Assembly (NCBI GenBank): GCA_947571115.1
Contig: CANOWW010000008.1
Location: 1 to 64,000, forward strand
From: an uncultured Clostridium sp.
GTDB taxonomy: Bacteria > Bacillota > Clostridia > TANB77 > CAG-508
Length of the DNA stretch: 64,000 bases
Direction of reading: 5' to 3'
Shown here: positions 17,370-25,687 of the stretch, piece after piece
How the letters are laid out: each line of letters starts with the position of its first letter
Numbering within the stretch: position 1 is the first letter of the stretch
Notes under the pieces: model-generated
Database searches by the model: none
Told to the model about the DNA's origin: nothing
What the model saw: only the letters and a program-made list of their open reading frames with translations
Translations under genes and position numbers: made by a program

Positions 17370-17405
17370 GAAAAAGATTCTAGGCTGTTATTTAGAATCT
17401 TTTTC
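17370..17405 (+). terminator. Bidirectional terminator between convergent genes
   Basis: GAAAAAGATTCTA (17370-17382) pairs with TAGAATCTTTTTC (17393-17405). It serves the toxin gene and the leftward XRE gene, whose stop lies inside the hairpin. Confidence 0.8.
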
Positions 17406-17648
17406 TATCACGATATTTTCAATTTCAAATAAAGAATCATTAAAAAAATCACATAAAGTTATATTCATTCCTTCACAAATAAGGAAAAGTGTATCTATTT
17501 TTGGATATTTTGTTCTATCGTTAAAAAAATCAGTTATAAGAGAAGGATTAAGTCCTGCTTCACAAGCTAATTCATATTTTGATTTAATGTTTTTATCATA
17601 CATTAAATTTTCAAGTCTTTGTTTAATCGCATCTTTTAGTAAAAGCAT
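17388..17648 (-). CDS. Small XRE-family regulator
   Basis: An 86-residue protein with a helix-turn-helix (SKYELACEAGLNPSLITDFFNDRTKYPKIDTLFLICEGM) and a short acidic tail. The start follows GGAGG on the minus strand. It is convergent with the toxin gene and divergent from the PadR gene. A TATAAT box and the palindrome TGTGAATTCACA lie upstream, fitting autorepression. It is not clearly the partner of the toxin. Confidence 0.8.
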   Translation of the reverse strand: MLLLKDAIKQRLENLMYDKNIKSKYELACEAGLNPSLITDFFNDRTKYPKIDTLFLICEGMNITLCDFFNDSLFEIENIVIEKDSK

Positions 17649-17708
17649 ATTAAACCTCCAATTTTAAATAATTTTTTAAATTATAACAAATAAAAAATTT
17701 CTTCGATA

Positions 17709-17820
17709 TGTGAATTCACACAATAAAATGAGATAATGTCGCTAATCGTCGAAAATAAAATCTCATTTTATATTGCAAAAGAAAAGTAAAAGTGGTAAAA
17801 TAATATGCGTGAATTCACAC
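17709..17820. promoter_or_regulatory. Twin palindromic operators and promoter between divergent regulators
   Basis: TGTGAATTCACA at 17709-17720 is repeated as GTGAATTCAC at 17809-17818. Between them, ATAAAATGAGAT and ATCTCATTTTAT form a 12-bp inverted repeat. A rightward promoter reads TTGCAA (17773-17778), 17 bases, TAAAAT (17796-17801), so the second operator covers its start site. The likely binder is the 17388 XRE protein. Confidence 0.6.
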
Positions 17821-17930
17821 ATATTTAGAAACAAAAAAATATAGTAGTTTCCATAAAAATAATGTATGGATGTTATACGTGTTTAATATTAAAAAGGTTT
17901 TATAATATTATTACCTAGAAAGAGGTTTGT

Positions 17931-18455
17931 ATGAGTTTAGATTTAGTAATGTTAGGAGAATTAAAGAGAAAGCCACAACATATTGGAGAAATGAAAAGAA
18001 ATTTAAAAAATAAAAATATCCACAAGGTAATTCGTTTTACTTTAGGAAGTATGTATATGAAAGTTAAAGAATTTGAGAAAAAAGAATATGTTGTTGGTGA
18101 AAAGAGAGAAGAGAAAGGAAAAGAAATTATTGTATATAGTATTACACCAAAAGGGATAAATTTTTTTGAAAAAGTACTTCATGGTAGATTTTTTCATTAT
18201 GAAACTAATATTTATGTTGATGCAAATGAATTAATTGTAAATTTTGAATATATAAATAAAAAAGATCAGCTAAATTATTTAGATGAGATAAAAAATGAAC
18301 TTGGAAAGAAGAAGGAAAAATTATATCAAAATAAAAATTTTGTATCTTGTACAGATAAAATGATTTTTAGGCAACAAATAAAAGTAATAAGTGCTTTGGA
18401 AGAATGGATTGAAGATGAGAAAAATGAGATTTTAGCAGATAAAACTAACGGATAA
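17931..18455 (+). CDS. PadR-family transcriptional regulator
   Basis: A 174-residue protein. The N-terminal winged helix (LDLVMLGELKRKPQHIGEMKRNL, then FTLGSMYMKVKEFEKKEYV and a wing YSITPKGINFFEK) matches PadR. The C-terminal part is helical and mediates dimerisation in the family. AGAAAGAGG precedes the start. It may control the neighbouring regulators or the adjacent mobile element; no effector is evident. Confidence 0.75.
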   Translation: MSLDLVMLGELKRKPQHIGEMKRNLKNKNIHKVIRFTLGSMYMKVKEFEKKEYVVGEKREEKGKEIIVYSITPKGINFFEKVLHGRFFHYETNIYVDANELIVNFEYINKKDQLNYLDEIKNELGKKKEKLYQNKNFVSCTDKMIFRQQIKVISALEEWIEDEKNEILADKTNG

Positions 18456-18603
18456 AAAATCCTTTTTTATTTACCTTAAAAACAACCAGAAAGAATTATA
18501 TAAATAATTGGTAGTTGATAATAAATGTCCTTCTAAAATGAGATAATACTAACAAACATAAATATAAAAAATGTTAGTTTATTTTTGTTAGGAGGAATCT
18601 GTT

Positions 18604-18984
18604 GTGAGTAGGGTAAATAGGTATGAATATACAGATTGGAAAGATTTTGGAGCAAGAATTAAAAATTATAGAGAAAAAGTGGGAATGACCAAAGAGAAAT
18701 TTGCAGAAAACATAAATAGAACAGAAAACTTTGTATCGGAGCTTGAAAAAGGAAGGAAAAGTTGTAGTGTGCATACTTTACACCAAATTTCTAAGGTTTT
18801 AAAGATTTCAACAGATGACTTACTATATGGAGATATGTCAGAAATGAAGGAAGAATATAATAATAAAGAAGTTCTACTCGAAATAATAGATAGATGCAGT
18901 GATGAAGAACTTGCAGTAATAAGAGATTTAATAACAGCTGTTTATCCAAATTTAGAATATATTGTGAAACATAATGAGAAGTAG
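18604..18984 (+). CDS. XRE-family regulator
   Basis: A 126-residue protein. GTG 18604 follows AGGAGG at 18590-18595. The helix-turn-helix is at residues 13-66 (FGARIKNYREKVGMTKEKFAENINRTENFVSELEKGRKS...LLYG), followed by a helical tail (EVLLEIIDRCSDEELAVIRDLI) common in element-borne repressors. An inverted repeat CTAACA/TGTTAG and an AAAATGAGATAAT motif, also present at 17725, precede it. It probably represses element genes. Confidence 0.8.
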   Translation: MSRVNRYEYTDWKDFGARIKNYREKVGMTKEKFAENINRTENFVSELEKGRKSCSVHTLHQISKVLKISTDDLLYGDMSEMKEEYNNKEVLLEIIDRCSDEELAVIRDLITAVYPNLEYIVKHNEK

Positions 18985-19119
18985 AAATACTAGAATTTAG
19001 AAACGGATATAAAATAGTAGGTTTAGATTTATTAAATCCAAAGAAATAAAAATTTATGATGTGTATATTTTATTTTGATAAAATTTCGTGTAAAATACAA
19101 ATGTATTCAAAATCTGTCG

Positions 19120-19335
19120 CTTTATATAGAAAATAACTATATGAGTGATACCTGCATGAGCAGGGTAAAGCTGATTTATTTCAGCTATTGACTTTGCAAT
19201 TTTGCAAAGGTAAAGTAAGTAGCACGTTATTTTTGTGACTTATCATAAAGTGCAATTATGAAAAAATGTGCTTAAAATTAAAAAACGAAGAAAACAAGTA
19301 AAATTTTAAAAGATTCTTACTTGTTATTTTTTGTG
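19120..19335 (+). ncRNA. Gene-free, hairpin-rich stretch before the element core
   Basis: From 18985 to 19415 no credible gene was found. Within it are successive short inverted repeats: CCTGCATGAGCAGG, AGCTGATTTATTTCAGCT, TTTGCAATTTTGCAAA and a CAC/GTG arm. The stretch ends with a terminator-like hairpin (AACAAGTAA / TTACTTGTT plus T-run, about 19292-19335). It could be a structured RNA or leader, a replication origin or a transfer origin; the terminator favours an RNA. No known family recognised. Confidence 0.3.
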
Positions 19336-19415
19336 CCAAAATTAAGAAAGGAGGGAAGATTAACTGTTTTTGAATACAAATAAAAATTAAATTTATAAAA
19401 AAGGAGTGAAGTATT

Positions 19416-19775
19416 TTGAAAACATTTTGTTACGAATCAAACGGTGAATGGTATAGAGAATGTTATTTTGATATTGGTGAATATGAAAATGGAGAACGAT
19501 ATCTAGCCCTTAATGGCTATGCTAAGAATGAAAATCAAGTATCGCATATATCAGATGTAACAATTGAGGTATCAGAGAAATTAAAAAAAAATCAGGTAGC
19601 AATAGACAATGCAACAAATACGAATCTAATCAGTTTTTTATTAGATTTGGGCATTGTTAAAGGAATATCAAAAAGAGTTATAAGTAATTCAAAGAGTTTT
19701 CCAATAGTAGAGCTTGATTTGGAAAAATTGTATGAATATTCATGCAGATTGGAGGAATTAAGAGATGCCAGTTAG
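19416..19775 (+). CDS. Element protein, DUF4313-like
   Basis: A 119-residue protein starting with TTG 19416 after AAGGAG. The pattern of short strands around YLALNGYA and a C-terminal FPIVELDLEKLYEY resembles DUF4313 proteins of conjugative elements; the match is from memory and loose. It is the first gene of a rightward run lasting about 18 kb, overlapping the next gene by 11 bases. Confidence 0.5.
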   Translation: MKTFCYESNGEWYRECYFDIGEYENGERYLALNGYAKNENQVSHISDVTIEVSEKLKKNQVAIDNATNTNLISFLLDLGIVKGISKRVISNSKSFPIVELDLEKLYEYSCRLEELRDAS

Positions 19776-19989
19776 TAAATTTTTAGAGGCAACAGCAGAG
19801 GATATAATCTATGAATTTGAAAGTCTATTATGCAATAATGATGTAAAACTCAATAATTTAGATCCAGAGCAGAATGAGTTTGAAACAGAACAATCTTATA
19901 TCAACCAGAAAGATTATGAAGAATTAAAACAAAAAATAATAGAGCAGTTGAAAGACGTAGAAGATTATTGTCACAATGAAGCTGCGTAA
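19765..19989 (+). CDS. Hypothetical acidic helical protein
   Basis: A 74-residue acidic protein, mostly helical. It overlaps the preceding gene and is followed 17 bases later by the Gp3-like gene with a good ribosome binding site, so it is part of the same operon. No family recognised. Confidence 0.5.
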   Translation: MPVSKFLEATAEDIIYEFESLLCNNDVKLNNLDPEQNEFETEQSYINQKDYEELKQKIIEQLKDVEDYCHNEAA

Positions 19990-20006
19990 ATTGAAAGGAG
20001 AAATGT

Positions 20007-21104
20007 ATGGAAATACGAGATTTAGTGAGAGAAAGAATAGTTGGAAATATTAAAATTGGAACAAAAAGTGAAAAGGGGTTACCTAAAAAATTGTCATGTT
20101 TTCATGTTGAAGAGGACAAAGCAACATCAAGGGATATGGTGGATATTTTTAAAAAATTATATCCTGAAAAAACAAGAAAATTGAAAATAAGATTTACATC
20201 TGAAAATCCATTTAATTTTAAATATAAAAGATATGTTAATAATAAAGCTATATGTATTGGAAATGGAACAAAAGCAATAACAATTGGAAAGGATAATAAC
20301 AATAAAAATACACAAATAGAAGTAGAATGTAGCAAGGAATGTGAACATATTCAAAGTGGAAAATGTAAATTAAGGGGAAGTTTAAAATTTGTGTTAGAAG
20401 GTATAGAAGCAGGAGGTGTATGGAATTTAACTACATCTGGAGGAATCTCATTATCCAATATTGCATCAGAAATTGTTAAATACAAAAAGGCAGGAATGAG
20501 TATTATAGGTGTTCCGTTCGAACTTACACTTACAGAACAAGAAAGTCTTGCTTATGGCACGTATTATAGTATTGATTTACATGGACTTGACCAAAAACCA
20601 CAATTGGTAGATAGCACAACTGCAAAACTGAATAAAGCAAATGTAGTTGAAACAAAAAAATTGCCAGAAGAAACACAGAAAGGTAATACTATCGCTCAAA
20701 AAACAATTAAAGAAAAGGATGTAAAGGAAAATGAACCCAAAGAAGAAAAATTGAGCAAAACCAATAAAGAGCAAAAGGAAAATATGAATAACAAACCAGA
20801 AACAAATACAAAGGAAGATTTTTCTAATTATTATGTCTTAAAATCTTATATGGAAACTATTATAAAGGGTAAAAAATTTGACCAATTTATATTTGAAAAA
20901 ATGGATGGTCAAGAAGTGGAATATATTTTACATCCTAAAGCCAACAAAGAAATTAACAATTGTGATGTAGGCACATTAATTGAAGTGATAGAGGAAAAAA
21001 TGGAAATGGAAAAAAATGTGCTTTGTTTGTATAATATAAAACAAAAGATTGAAAAAGCTGAAAATAATGAAGATAATAGTGAAGAATTGAAGGAAGCAGT
21101 TTAG
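20007..21104 (+). CDS. Gp3-like protein (recombination directionality factor-like family)
   Basis: A 365-residue protein. The N-terminal 190 residues follow the phage Gp3-like pattern of PF18897: IRDLVRERIVGNIKIGT...LPKKLSCFHV, paired cysteines (CSKECEH...GKCKLRGSLKF) and EAGGVWNLTTSGGISLSNI, then a strand-rich end. A Lys/Glu-rich linker (about 210-270) leads to a short C-terminal domain. Related phage proteins direct integrase or act in DNA metabolism. Next to ERF and Rad50-like genes here, a recombination role is likely but unproven. Confidence 0.55.
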   Translation: MEIRDLVRERIVGNIKIGTKSEKGLPKKLSCFHVEEDKATSRDMVDIFKKLYPEKTRKLKIRFTSENPFNFKYKRYVNNKAICIGNGTKAITIGKDNNNKNTQIEVECSKECEHIQSGKCKLRGSLKFVLEGIEAGGVWNLTTSGGISLSNIASEIVKYKKAGMSIIGVPFELTLTEQESLAYGTYYSIDLHGLDQKPQLVDSTTAKLNKANVVETKKLPEETQKGNTIAQKTIKEKDVKENEPKEEKLSKTNKEQKENMNNKPETNTKEDFSNYYVLKSYMETIIKGKKFDQFIFEKMDGQEVEYILHPKANKEINNCDVGTLIEVIEEKMEMEKNVLCLYNIKQKIEKAENNEDNSEELKEAV

Positions 21105-21155
21105 TTGAAAAGTGAACTACTTCTTTTTTATGTTAGGAGAAAGGAAAAATAGAAG

Positions 21156-21323
21156 ATGATAAAATTGATAAAAAAATTCCTAATAATATTGCTACTTATA
21201 ATAACACATTTCATGGTTTATATTGCTAAAATTATAAATAATTTTATAAAAGAAAATAAAGACAATATAAAAAAATATTATAGAAGTTTTAGATGCGTTT
21301 TAAAAGAAGAACTTGAAAAGTAA
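21156..21323 (+). CDS. Small single-span membrane protein
   Basis: A 55-residue ORF: MIKLIKKFLIILLLIITHFMVYI, a transmembrane helix with positive N-terminus, then a basic, Lys-rich cytoplasmic tail. GGAGAAAGG lies upstream. The next gene starts 10 bases after its stop. Conserved reading-frame layout and spacing suggest a real gene; function unknown. Confidence 0.5.
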   Translation: MIKLIKKFLIILLLIITHFMVYIAKIINNFIKENKDNIKKYYRSFRCVLKEELEK

Positions 21324-21333
21324 AGGAAAAAAT

Positions 21334-21900
21334 ATGAGAAATAAGTATAATTATGGAGAATTAGTTAAAGTAAGTGGTATAGGAAAGGAATACGGAAGAG
21401 TTGATAATCGATTAGGCTTTATTATTAGAAAAGATGACTTTTTTGAAGATTATTATGTGGAGTTATTATTTGGAGGAAAAGATTGGTTTAATGAGGAAGC
21501 AATTGAAAGAATATTCCGAGAAAAAAGAAATAAAATCCATAAATATCGTGTAAGATTTTGTACGACCAAAGAAGGATATGAATTGATAAAGGCAAGATTG
21601 AAAGAAAAAGAGCCAATTAGCAATAATAAATTCAAGAAAATAGATTATCAAAGGAAGTTTGAAAAAGATGGTAAAAGCTATATTATTATTGGTTGGAATT
21701 CAGTTTATTGGCCTGTAAGCAATGTTAGTATTAGAATATTTGAAAATACAATCCAACAATTTAAAAATTTAGATTTACCATTTCAGTATGTTTTATTAAA
21801 CGAAGATGAATTAGCAGACATAAAAATAATGCAAAATAAGGAAATTGACAATAATGTTGATGTTTTATTAATAGAACGAAAAATTAGAATAAAAATATAA
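21334..21900 (+). CDS. Hypothetical protein with SH3-like N-terminus
   Basis: A 188-residue protein. Residues 1-50 (YGELVKVSGIGKEYGRVDNRLGFIIRKDDFFEDYYVELLFGGKDWFNEEAIERI) look like a small beta-barrel of the KOW/SH3 kind. The rest is mixed alpha/beta with no motif recognised. ATG 21334 follows AAGGAAA. Part of the element operon. Confidence 0.5.
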   Translation: MRNKYNYGELVKVSGIGKEYGRVDNRLGFIIRKDDFFEDYYVELLFGGKDWFNEEAIERIFREKRNKIHKYRVRFCTTKEGYELIKARLKEKEPISNNKFKKIDYQRKFEKDGKSYIIIGWNSVYWPVSNVSIRIFENTIQQFKNLDLPFQYVLLNEDELADIKIMQNKEIDNNVDVLLIERKIRIKI

Positions 21901-21920
21901 GATAAAGAAGGGAGAATACT

Positions 21921-22475
21921 ATGATAGCGAAAAAGATACTAAATGTAATGGCGAAAATTGGTCCAATCATAAAAGACAAAAGTAACGATGAAAAAGGTTT
22001 TGATTATGCTTCTATATCCAGTATTATCATTAAAGCAAGAGAAGCTATGATTGATGAGAAAATTATTATTATACCAGTAGAGGCAAAAGAAATTTTGTCA
22101 AAAGGAAATGAAGTTATTATTAATATGGTTTATAGACTTTATGATACAGAACCAAATGAAGATGGTAAATGTGATTTTATAGATATTAATGTTCCAGGGC
22201 AAGGAAAAGATAGTGAAGGATGGGCAGTGTATAAAGCCTTATCAGGAGCATATAAGTACACAATGACGCAATCATTTGCTATTCCTACGATAGATGATGC
22301 AGAAAAGGATAAATATACTTCTAATAATGAAGAACTAAATGAGAATGAAGATAATTGCAATGAAAACATAATAACGAATGGAGCGTTAAATGAAAGCAAT
22401 GTTGAAACATTACTAGGAGAACCAGATGTGAATGATTTTGACAATATATTCTCATTAGGAGATAAAGCTATATAG
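21921..22475 (+). CDS. ERF-family single-strand annealing protein
   Basis: A 184-residue recombination protein. The N-terminal part (ILNVMAKIGPIIKDKSNDEKGFDYASISSIIIKAREAMIDEKIIIIPVE) and the later GQGKDSEGWAVYKALSGAYKYTMTQSFAIPT match the ERF family, phage proteins that anneal complementary single strands during recombination. An acidic tail follows, as in proteins that bind SSB. It is directly upstream of a Rad50-like ATPase, the classic partner of phage annealing systems. Confidence 0.8.
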   Translation: MIAKKILNVMAKIGPIIKDKSNDEKGFDYASISSIIIKAREAMIDEKIIIIPVEAKEILSKGNEVIINMVYRLYDTEPNEDGKCDFIDINVPGQGKDSEGWAVYKALSGAYKYTMTQSFAIPTIDDAEKDKYTSNNEELNENEDNCNENIITNGALNESNVETLLGEPDVNDFDNIFSLGDKAI

Positions 22476-22489
22476 AAAGGAATGATAAT

Positions 22490-24157
22490 ATGGTTATAAA
22501 AAGCATAAATAATGTAGTGGGATATAAAGGATTACCAGATGGTTTTAGCAGTGAATTTGACGAAAATAAAACTTACATAATAGGGGCAAATTTTCAAGGT
22601 AAAACAACAATTGGCAGTCTTTTTAATTGGTGTTTAACTGGTACAAGTTTGCTTGGAAAAGAAAAAGAACAAGTGGCTAATGATATAAAAAAAACTACTA
22701 ATGTTATAGTTGATATTACATTTGTTGACAACTTTGGAATAGAACATAGACTCGTCAGAGAAAAAGGAAGAGAAATGCACTTAACATTAGATGGAAAAGA
22801 AATTGAACAAGGAAATTTAGCACAGTTTTATAAGAATAAAGATATGTTTTTAATCGTACATAATCCATATTATTTTTGGACTTTAGAGCCAAAACAGCAG
22901 AAAGATTTGATTAGAAATATGTTGCCAACTATTGATTCTAAAGAGGCTTTTAATCTTTTGGATGGGTGTGATCAAGAAATTATTAAGAATCCAATTGAAA
23001 ATTTGAGTGCATATACTGACAAAATCAATAAAAACATTACTGAATTGGAAAGAGAGTATAATAAAAATTTAGGAATAATAGAAACTTTAAAAACAATAGC
23101 ATTGGGACAAGAAGGTAGTATTCTTGAATTTGATAAAGAACAAGAACTGATAGAGTTACAGAAGAAGTATAGTGATACGTCACAGGGATTTGATAATTTT
23201 AATTTGGAAATGTTGAAAAACAGTATTGCATCTATCAATAAAAGGTTACAAGAGATTTTAAAAGATGATTTGTTTAGAATCAATGAAGAGTACAAGAGAG
23301 AAAACAATAAATTGCAAGATATTGATAAAGATGAAGCACTTTGTCCCTATTGTAGACAAAGTATGAAAGATAGTGAAGCAAAAGAAAATTTAAAAAAATT
23401 TTATCGTAAAGAGTTGAACAATTTGCAAGGAAAGGCAGATGGATTAAGGCAAAGGGCAGAAGAACTTGTAAAAAAGAAAAAAGAAAAGCAAGTCATGTAT
23501 GATAAATTAAATACTTCAGATATGCAACAGCTGCAAAGTGAAAGAGAAGAAATCAAAGAAAGAATCGACATTTTGCAAAAGAGAAAAAATGAAGTTACCT
23601 ATCATAATCAAGAAGTGGAAATTAGAAGAAAGAATATAAAAGATGCTAAAGAAAAATTGGATATTTATGAGAAGAATCAAATAGAAATTGAACAGGAATT
23701 AAAATTAATAAAAGCTCAAAAGAAAGTTGCAAATAAACTAAAAATATTGGTAATAGAAGCACAAAAAGAAAAAATTAGAAAATACTTAAATAAGGTAGAT
23801 ATTGAATTTAGTAAGGTTTCAAAAACGACTGGAGAAATTACGGAATGTTGTAATATACAATATGAAGGAAGAGATTATAAGAAATTATCTAAATCCCAGC
23901 AAGCTAGGGCTTGTTTGGAAATATCAAATGTATTTAATAATATAACAGGAATTAACGCACCAATATTTTTTGATGATGGAGAAACAACAACAGATATACA
24001 AGATATACCAAATACGCAACTTATTATTTCTTTAGTCATTAAGTATAACAAATTAGAAGTTTTATATGATTATGAAGAAGTTTTGGAAAGAAAAGAAAAA
24101 TCGATACGAAAAGAAATTGAAGAAAAAAGCAGTTATGAAGTGCCATTAGCTGCCTAA
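22490..24157 (+). CDS. Rad50/SMC-like AAA ATPase
   Basis: A 555-residue ATPase. Walker A is GANFQGKT (residues 32-39). Long coiled-coil arms surround a zinc-hook-like CPYC. The C-terminus contains a signature-like LSKSQQARACLEISN and the Walker B segment APIFFDDGETT. This is the layout of phage Gp46/Rad50-like proteins that process ends for recombination with an annealing protein. No Mre11-like nuclease is adjacent. A hairpin terminator follows. Confidence 0.82.
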   Translation: MVIKSINNVVGYKGLPDGFSSEFDENKTYIIGANFQGKTTIGSLFNWCLTGTSLLGKEKEQVANDIKKTTNVIVDITFVDNFGIEHRLVREKGREMHLTLDGKEIEQGNLAQFYKNKDMFLIVHNPYYFWTLEPKQQKDLIRNMLPTIDSKEAFNLLDGCDQEIIKNPIENLSAYTDKINKNITELEREYNKNLGIIETLKTIALGQEGSILEFDKEQELIELQKKYSDTSQGFDNFNLEMLKNSIASINKRLQEILKDDLFRINEEYKRENNKLQDIDKDEALCPYCRQSMKDSEAKENLKKFYRKELNNLQGKADGLRQRAEELVKKKKEKQVMYDKLNTSDMQQLQSEREEIKERIDILQKRKNEVTYHNQEVEIRRKNIKDAKEKLDIYEKNQIEIEQELKLIKAQKKVANKLKILVIEAQKEKIRKYLNKVDIEFSKVSKTTGEITECCNIQYEGRDYKKLSKSQQARACLEISNVFNNITGINAPIFFDDGETTTDIQDIPNTQLIISLVIKYNKLEVLYDYEEVLERKEKSIRKEIEEKSSYEVPLAA

Positions 24158-24161
24158 ATTT

Positions 24162-24196
24162 AAGCTATCTAATTATGAGATAGCTTTATTTTTATA
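24162..24196 (+). terminator. Intrinsic terminator
   Basis: AAGCTATCT pairs with AGATAGCTT (24162-24186), followed by TATTTTTA. It splits the recombination operon from the S6-like/SSB operon. Confidence 0.7.
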
Positions 24197-24212
24197 ATAG
24201 GAGGAATGAATT

Positions 24213-24503
24213 ATGAGAGAATATGAGAGTGTAATAATATTGAAACCAGATTTATCTGAACAAGAAGTTTCAAGTGTTATTTCAAAAATTGAAAATACAA
24301 TTAAAAATTTTGGTAAAGTTACCGTAAAAAATGATTTAGCAATAAAAAAGTTAGTTTGTGAAGTAAAAAACTACAAAGAAGGTCGTTATATTGTATTTGA
24401 ATTTAAAATAAAGGAGAAATATAGCACAGAAGCAATTTGTGAATTGGAAAGAGTGTATAGGATTGTTGATGAAATAATTAAATTCATTGTGGTAAAAAAG
24501 TAA
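24213..24503 (+). CDS. Ribosomal protein bS6-like protein on a mobile element
   Basis: A 96-residue protein that reads as bS6 along its whole length: YESVIILKPDLSEQEVSSVISKIENTIKNFGKVT...AIKKLVCEVKNYKEGRYIVFEFK, ending IVDEIIKFIVVKK. In bacteria rpsF is cotranscribed with ssb and rpsR; here an ssb gene lies about 550 bases downstream but no rpsR. Presence in a recombination module suggests capture of an rpsF-ssb segment and possibly a new single-strand-binding or regulatory role. TAGGAGG precedes the start. Confidence 0.8.
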   Translation: MREYESVIILKPDLSEQEVSSVISKIENTIKNFGKVTVKNDLAIKKLVCEVKNYKEGRYIVFEFKIKEKYSTEAICELERVYRIVDEIIKFIVVKK

Positions 24504-24526
24504 TGGAAAATAAAGGAAGGTTTAAT

Positions 24527-24694
24527 ATGGAAAATGTAATTGAAATAAATATTGAGATAGATGTAAAAGATAAAATCATTTATATGGGAGAAGAATGTTC
24601 TTCAGGAGTGAAGGAGAAATACGAAAGAACAGAAGACATAGGAAAATTTATACAAAATTACATAGAAATATATCATACAGAAATTAAAGACTAA
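24527..24694 (+). CDS. Small hypothetical protein
   Basis: A 55-residue acidic protein (MENVIEINIEIDVKDKIIYMGEECSSG...). ATG 24527 follows AAAGGAAGG; an in-frame ATG at 24503 overlaps the S6-like stop but has no ribosome binding site. It lies between the S6-like and SSB genes. No family recognised. Confidence 0.45.
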   Translation: MENVIEINIEIDVKDKIIYMGEECSSGVKEKYERTEDIGKFIQNYIEIYHTEIKD

Positions 24695-24758
24695 TATTAT
24701 GACTGTTAAAATGGAGCAATAAGTCTGATGACTTAATAATAAAGAAAGGAATAGGTAA

Positions 24759-25040
24759 ATGAGAAAAAGAAGAAAATTTTTAGGATATTGTGAAAAATGC
24801 AAAAAAAGTCTATGAGAGGAACATGCACATTTTTATACAGATGGCAATAATGAAGCTATTACTAATAATTCACCATATCTTTGCAAATCTTGTTACGAAA
24901 ATAAGTATCACGTAAAATTGAAAAATGATGTGCAAAGATTCAGAGAAAATTTAATAGATAAATTATACAATTTAAAAAAATATCATCATATAGAATCGGT
25001 TGATATTAACAAGGTGATAGAGTATATAAAAAATTTTTAA
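24759..25040 (+). pseudogene. Small zinc-ribbon protein interrupted by an in-frame TGA
   Basis: From ATG 24759 the frame reads MRKRRKFLGYCEKCKKSL, meets TGA at 24813-24815, then stays open for 74 more codons to TAA 25038-25040. The second part contains YLCKSCYENKY, giving a CxxC...CxxC zinc-ribbon pair with the first part, so both halves belonged to one gene. Other genes here use TGA as a normal stop. A point nonsense mutation is the simple reading. Confidence 0.5.
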
Positions 25041-25053
25041 GGAGGAATAAAAA

Positions 25054-25473
25054 ATGAATAAAGTATGTTTAATAGGAAGATTAACAGCAGATCCAGAAGT
25101 AAGATATACACAAACGAATAACACATTAGTAGCGTCTTTTAATTTAGCAGTTAATAGAAGATTTGCAAAGGAAAATGAAGAGAGACAAGCAGATTTTATA
25201 AAGATAGTTGCTTGGTCTAAAACAGGAGAATTTTGTAGCAAATATTTTAAAAAAGGGCAACAAGTAGGAATTACTGGAAGAATTCAAACAAGGAACTATG
25301 AAGATGAAAATACTCAAAAACATTACATAACAGAGATAATTGCTGAAGAGGTTTATTTTGCGGACAGCAAAAAAGAAGGAGAAAATGCTTTTAGTCAATA
25401 TGGAAGTGCATTTGCGGATAATAACGGAACAGAATTTGCAGTAACACAAGAGGATGACGACTTGCCATTTTGA
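25054..25473 (+). CDS. ssb: Single-stranded DNA-binding protein
   Basis: A 139-residue SSB. The OB-fold covers residues 1-105 (MNKVCLIGRLTADPEVRYTQTNNTLVASFNLAVNRRF...FIKIVAWSKTGEFCSKYFKKGQQVGITGRIQTRNY). A short linker leads to the acidic tip DDDLPF that recruits partner proteins. GGAGGAAT precedes the start. This is an element-borne copy, since it lies among recombination and conjugation-associated genes and lacks rpsR downstream. Confidence 0.95.
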   Translation: MNKVCLIGRLTADPEVRYTQTNNTLVASFNLAVNRRFAKENEERQADFIKIVAWSKTGEFCSKYFKKGQQVGITGRIQTRNYEDENTQKHYITEIIAEEVYFADSKKEGENAFSQYGSAFADNNGTEFAVTQEDDDLPF

Positions 25474-25483
25474 AAGAAATTAG

Positions 25484-25687
25484 GTGATTATATTGAAAAG
25501 GGTAACGAAAAACAATTTATTGAAATTAGTAAATATGAAAAAACAGTATATGGAGAACCAAGAAACAAATTTACGAAGGGAAATTGATGATTTTACAGAT
25601 AATGTTATAAACAAAGATAAACGTTATTTTTCAAAATTGCAAAGTTATGATTTTGATGAAGAAATAATTAAATATTTAATAGTATAA
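25484..25687 (+). CDS. Small hypothetical protein
   Basis: A 67-residue protein, basic then acidic, with no recognised motif. GTG 25484 opens the frame; TTG 25493, with AGGTGA just before it, is an equally good start. It follows ssb closely and ends in a strong terminator. Confidence 0.4.
   Translation: MIILKRVTKNNLLKLVNMKKQYMENQETNLRREIDDFTDNVINKDKRYFSKLQSYDFDEEIIKYLIV

Noticed and set aside
16810..17390. Possible ToxI-type antitoxin repeats
   Set aside because: Both flanks of the toxin gene were read for tandem repeats and none were found; only a terminator hairpin is present.
18450..18469. Terminator GGAT-AAAAA-ATCC after the PadR gene
   Set aside because: The T-run is good but a four-pair stem is too short to call with confidence.
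24759..25040. TGA read as an amino acid or selenocysteine
   Set aside because: Many genes in the window end normally in TGA and no selenocysteine-type structure or family is seen, so a nonsense mutation is simpler.
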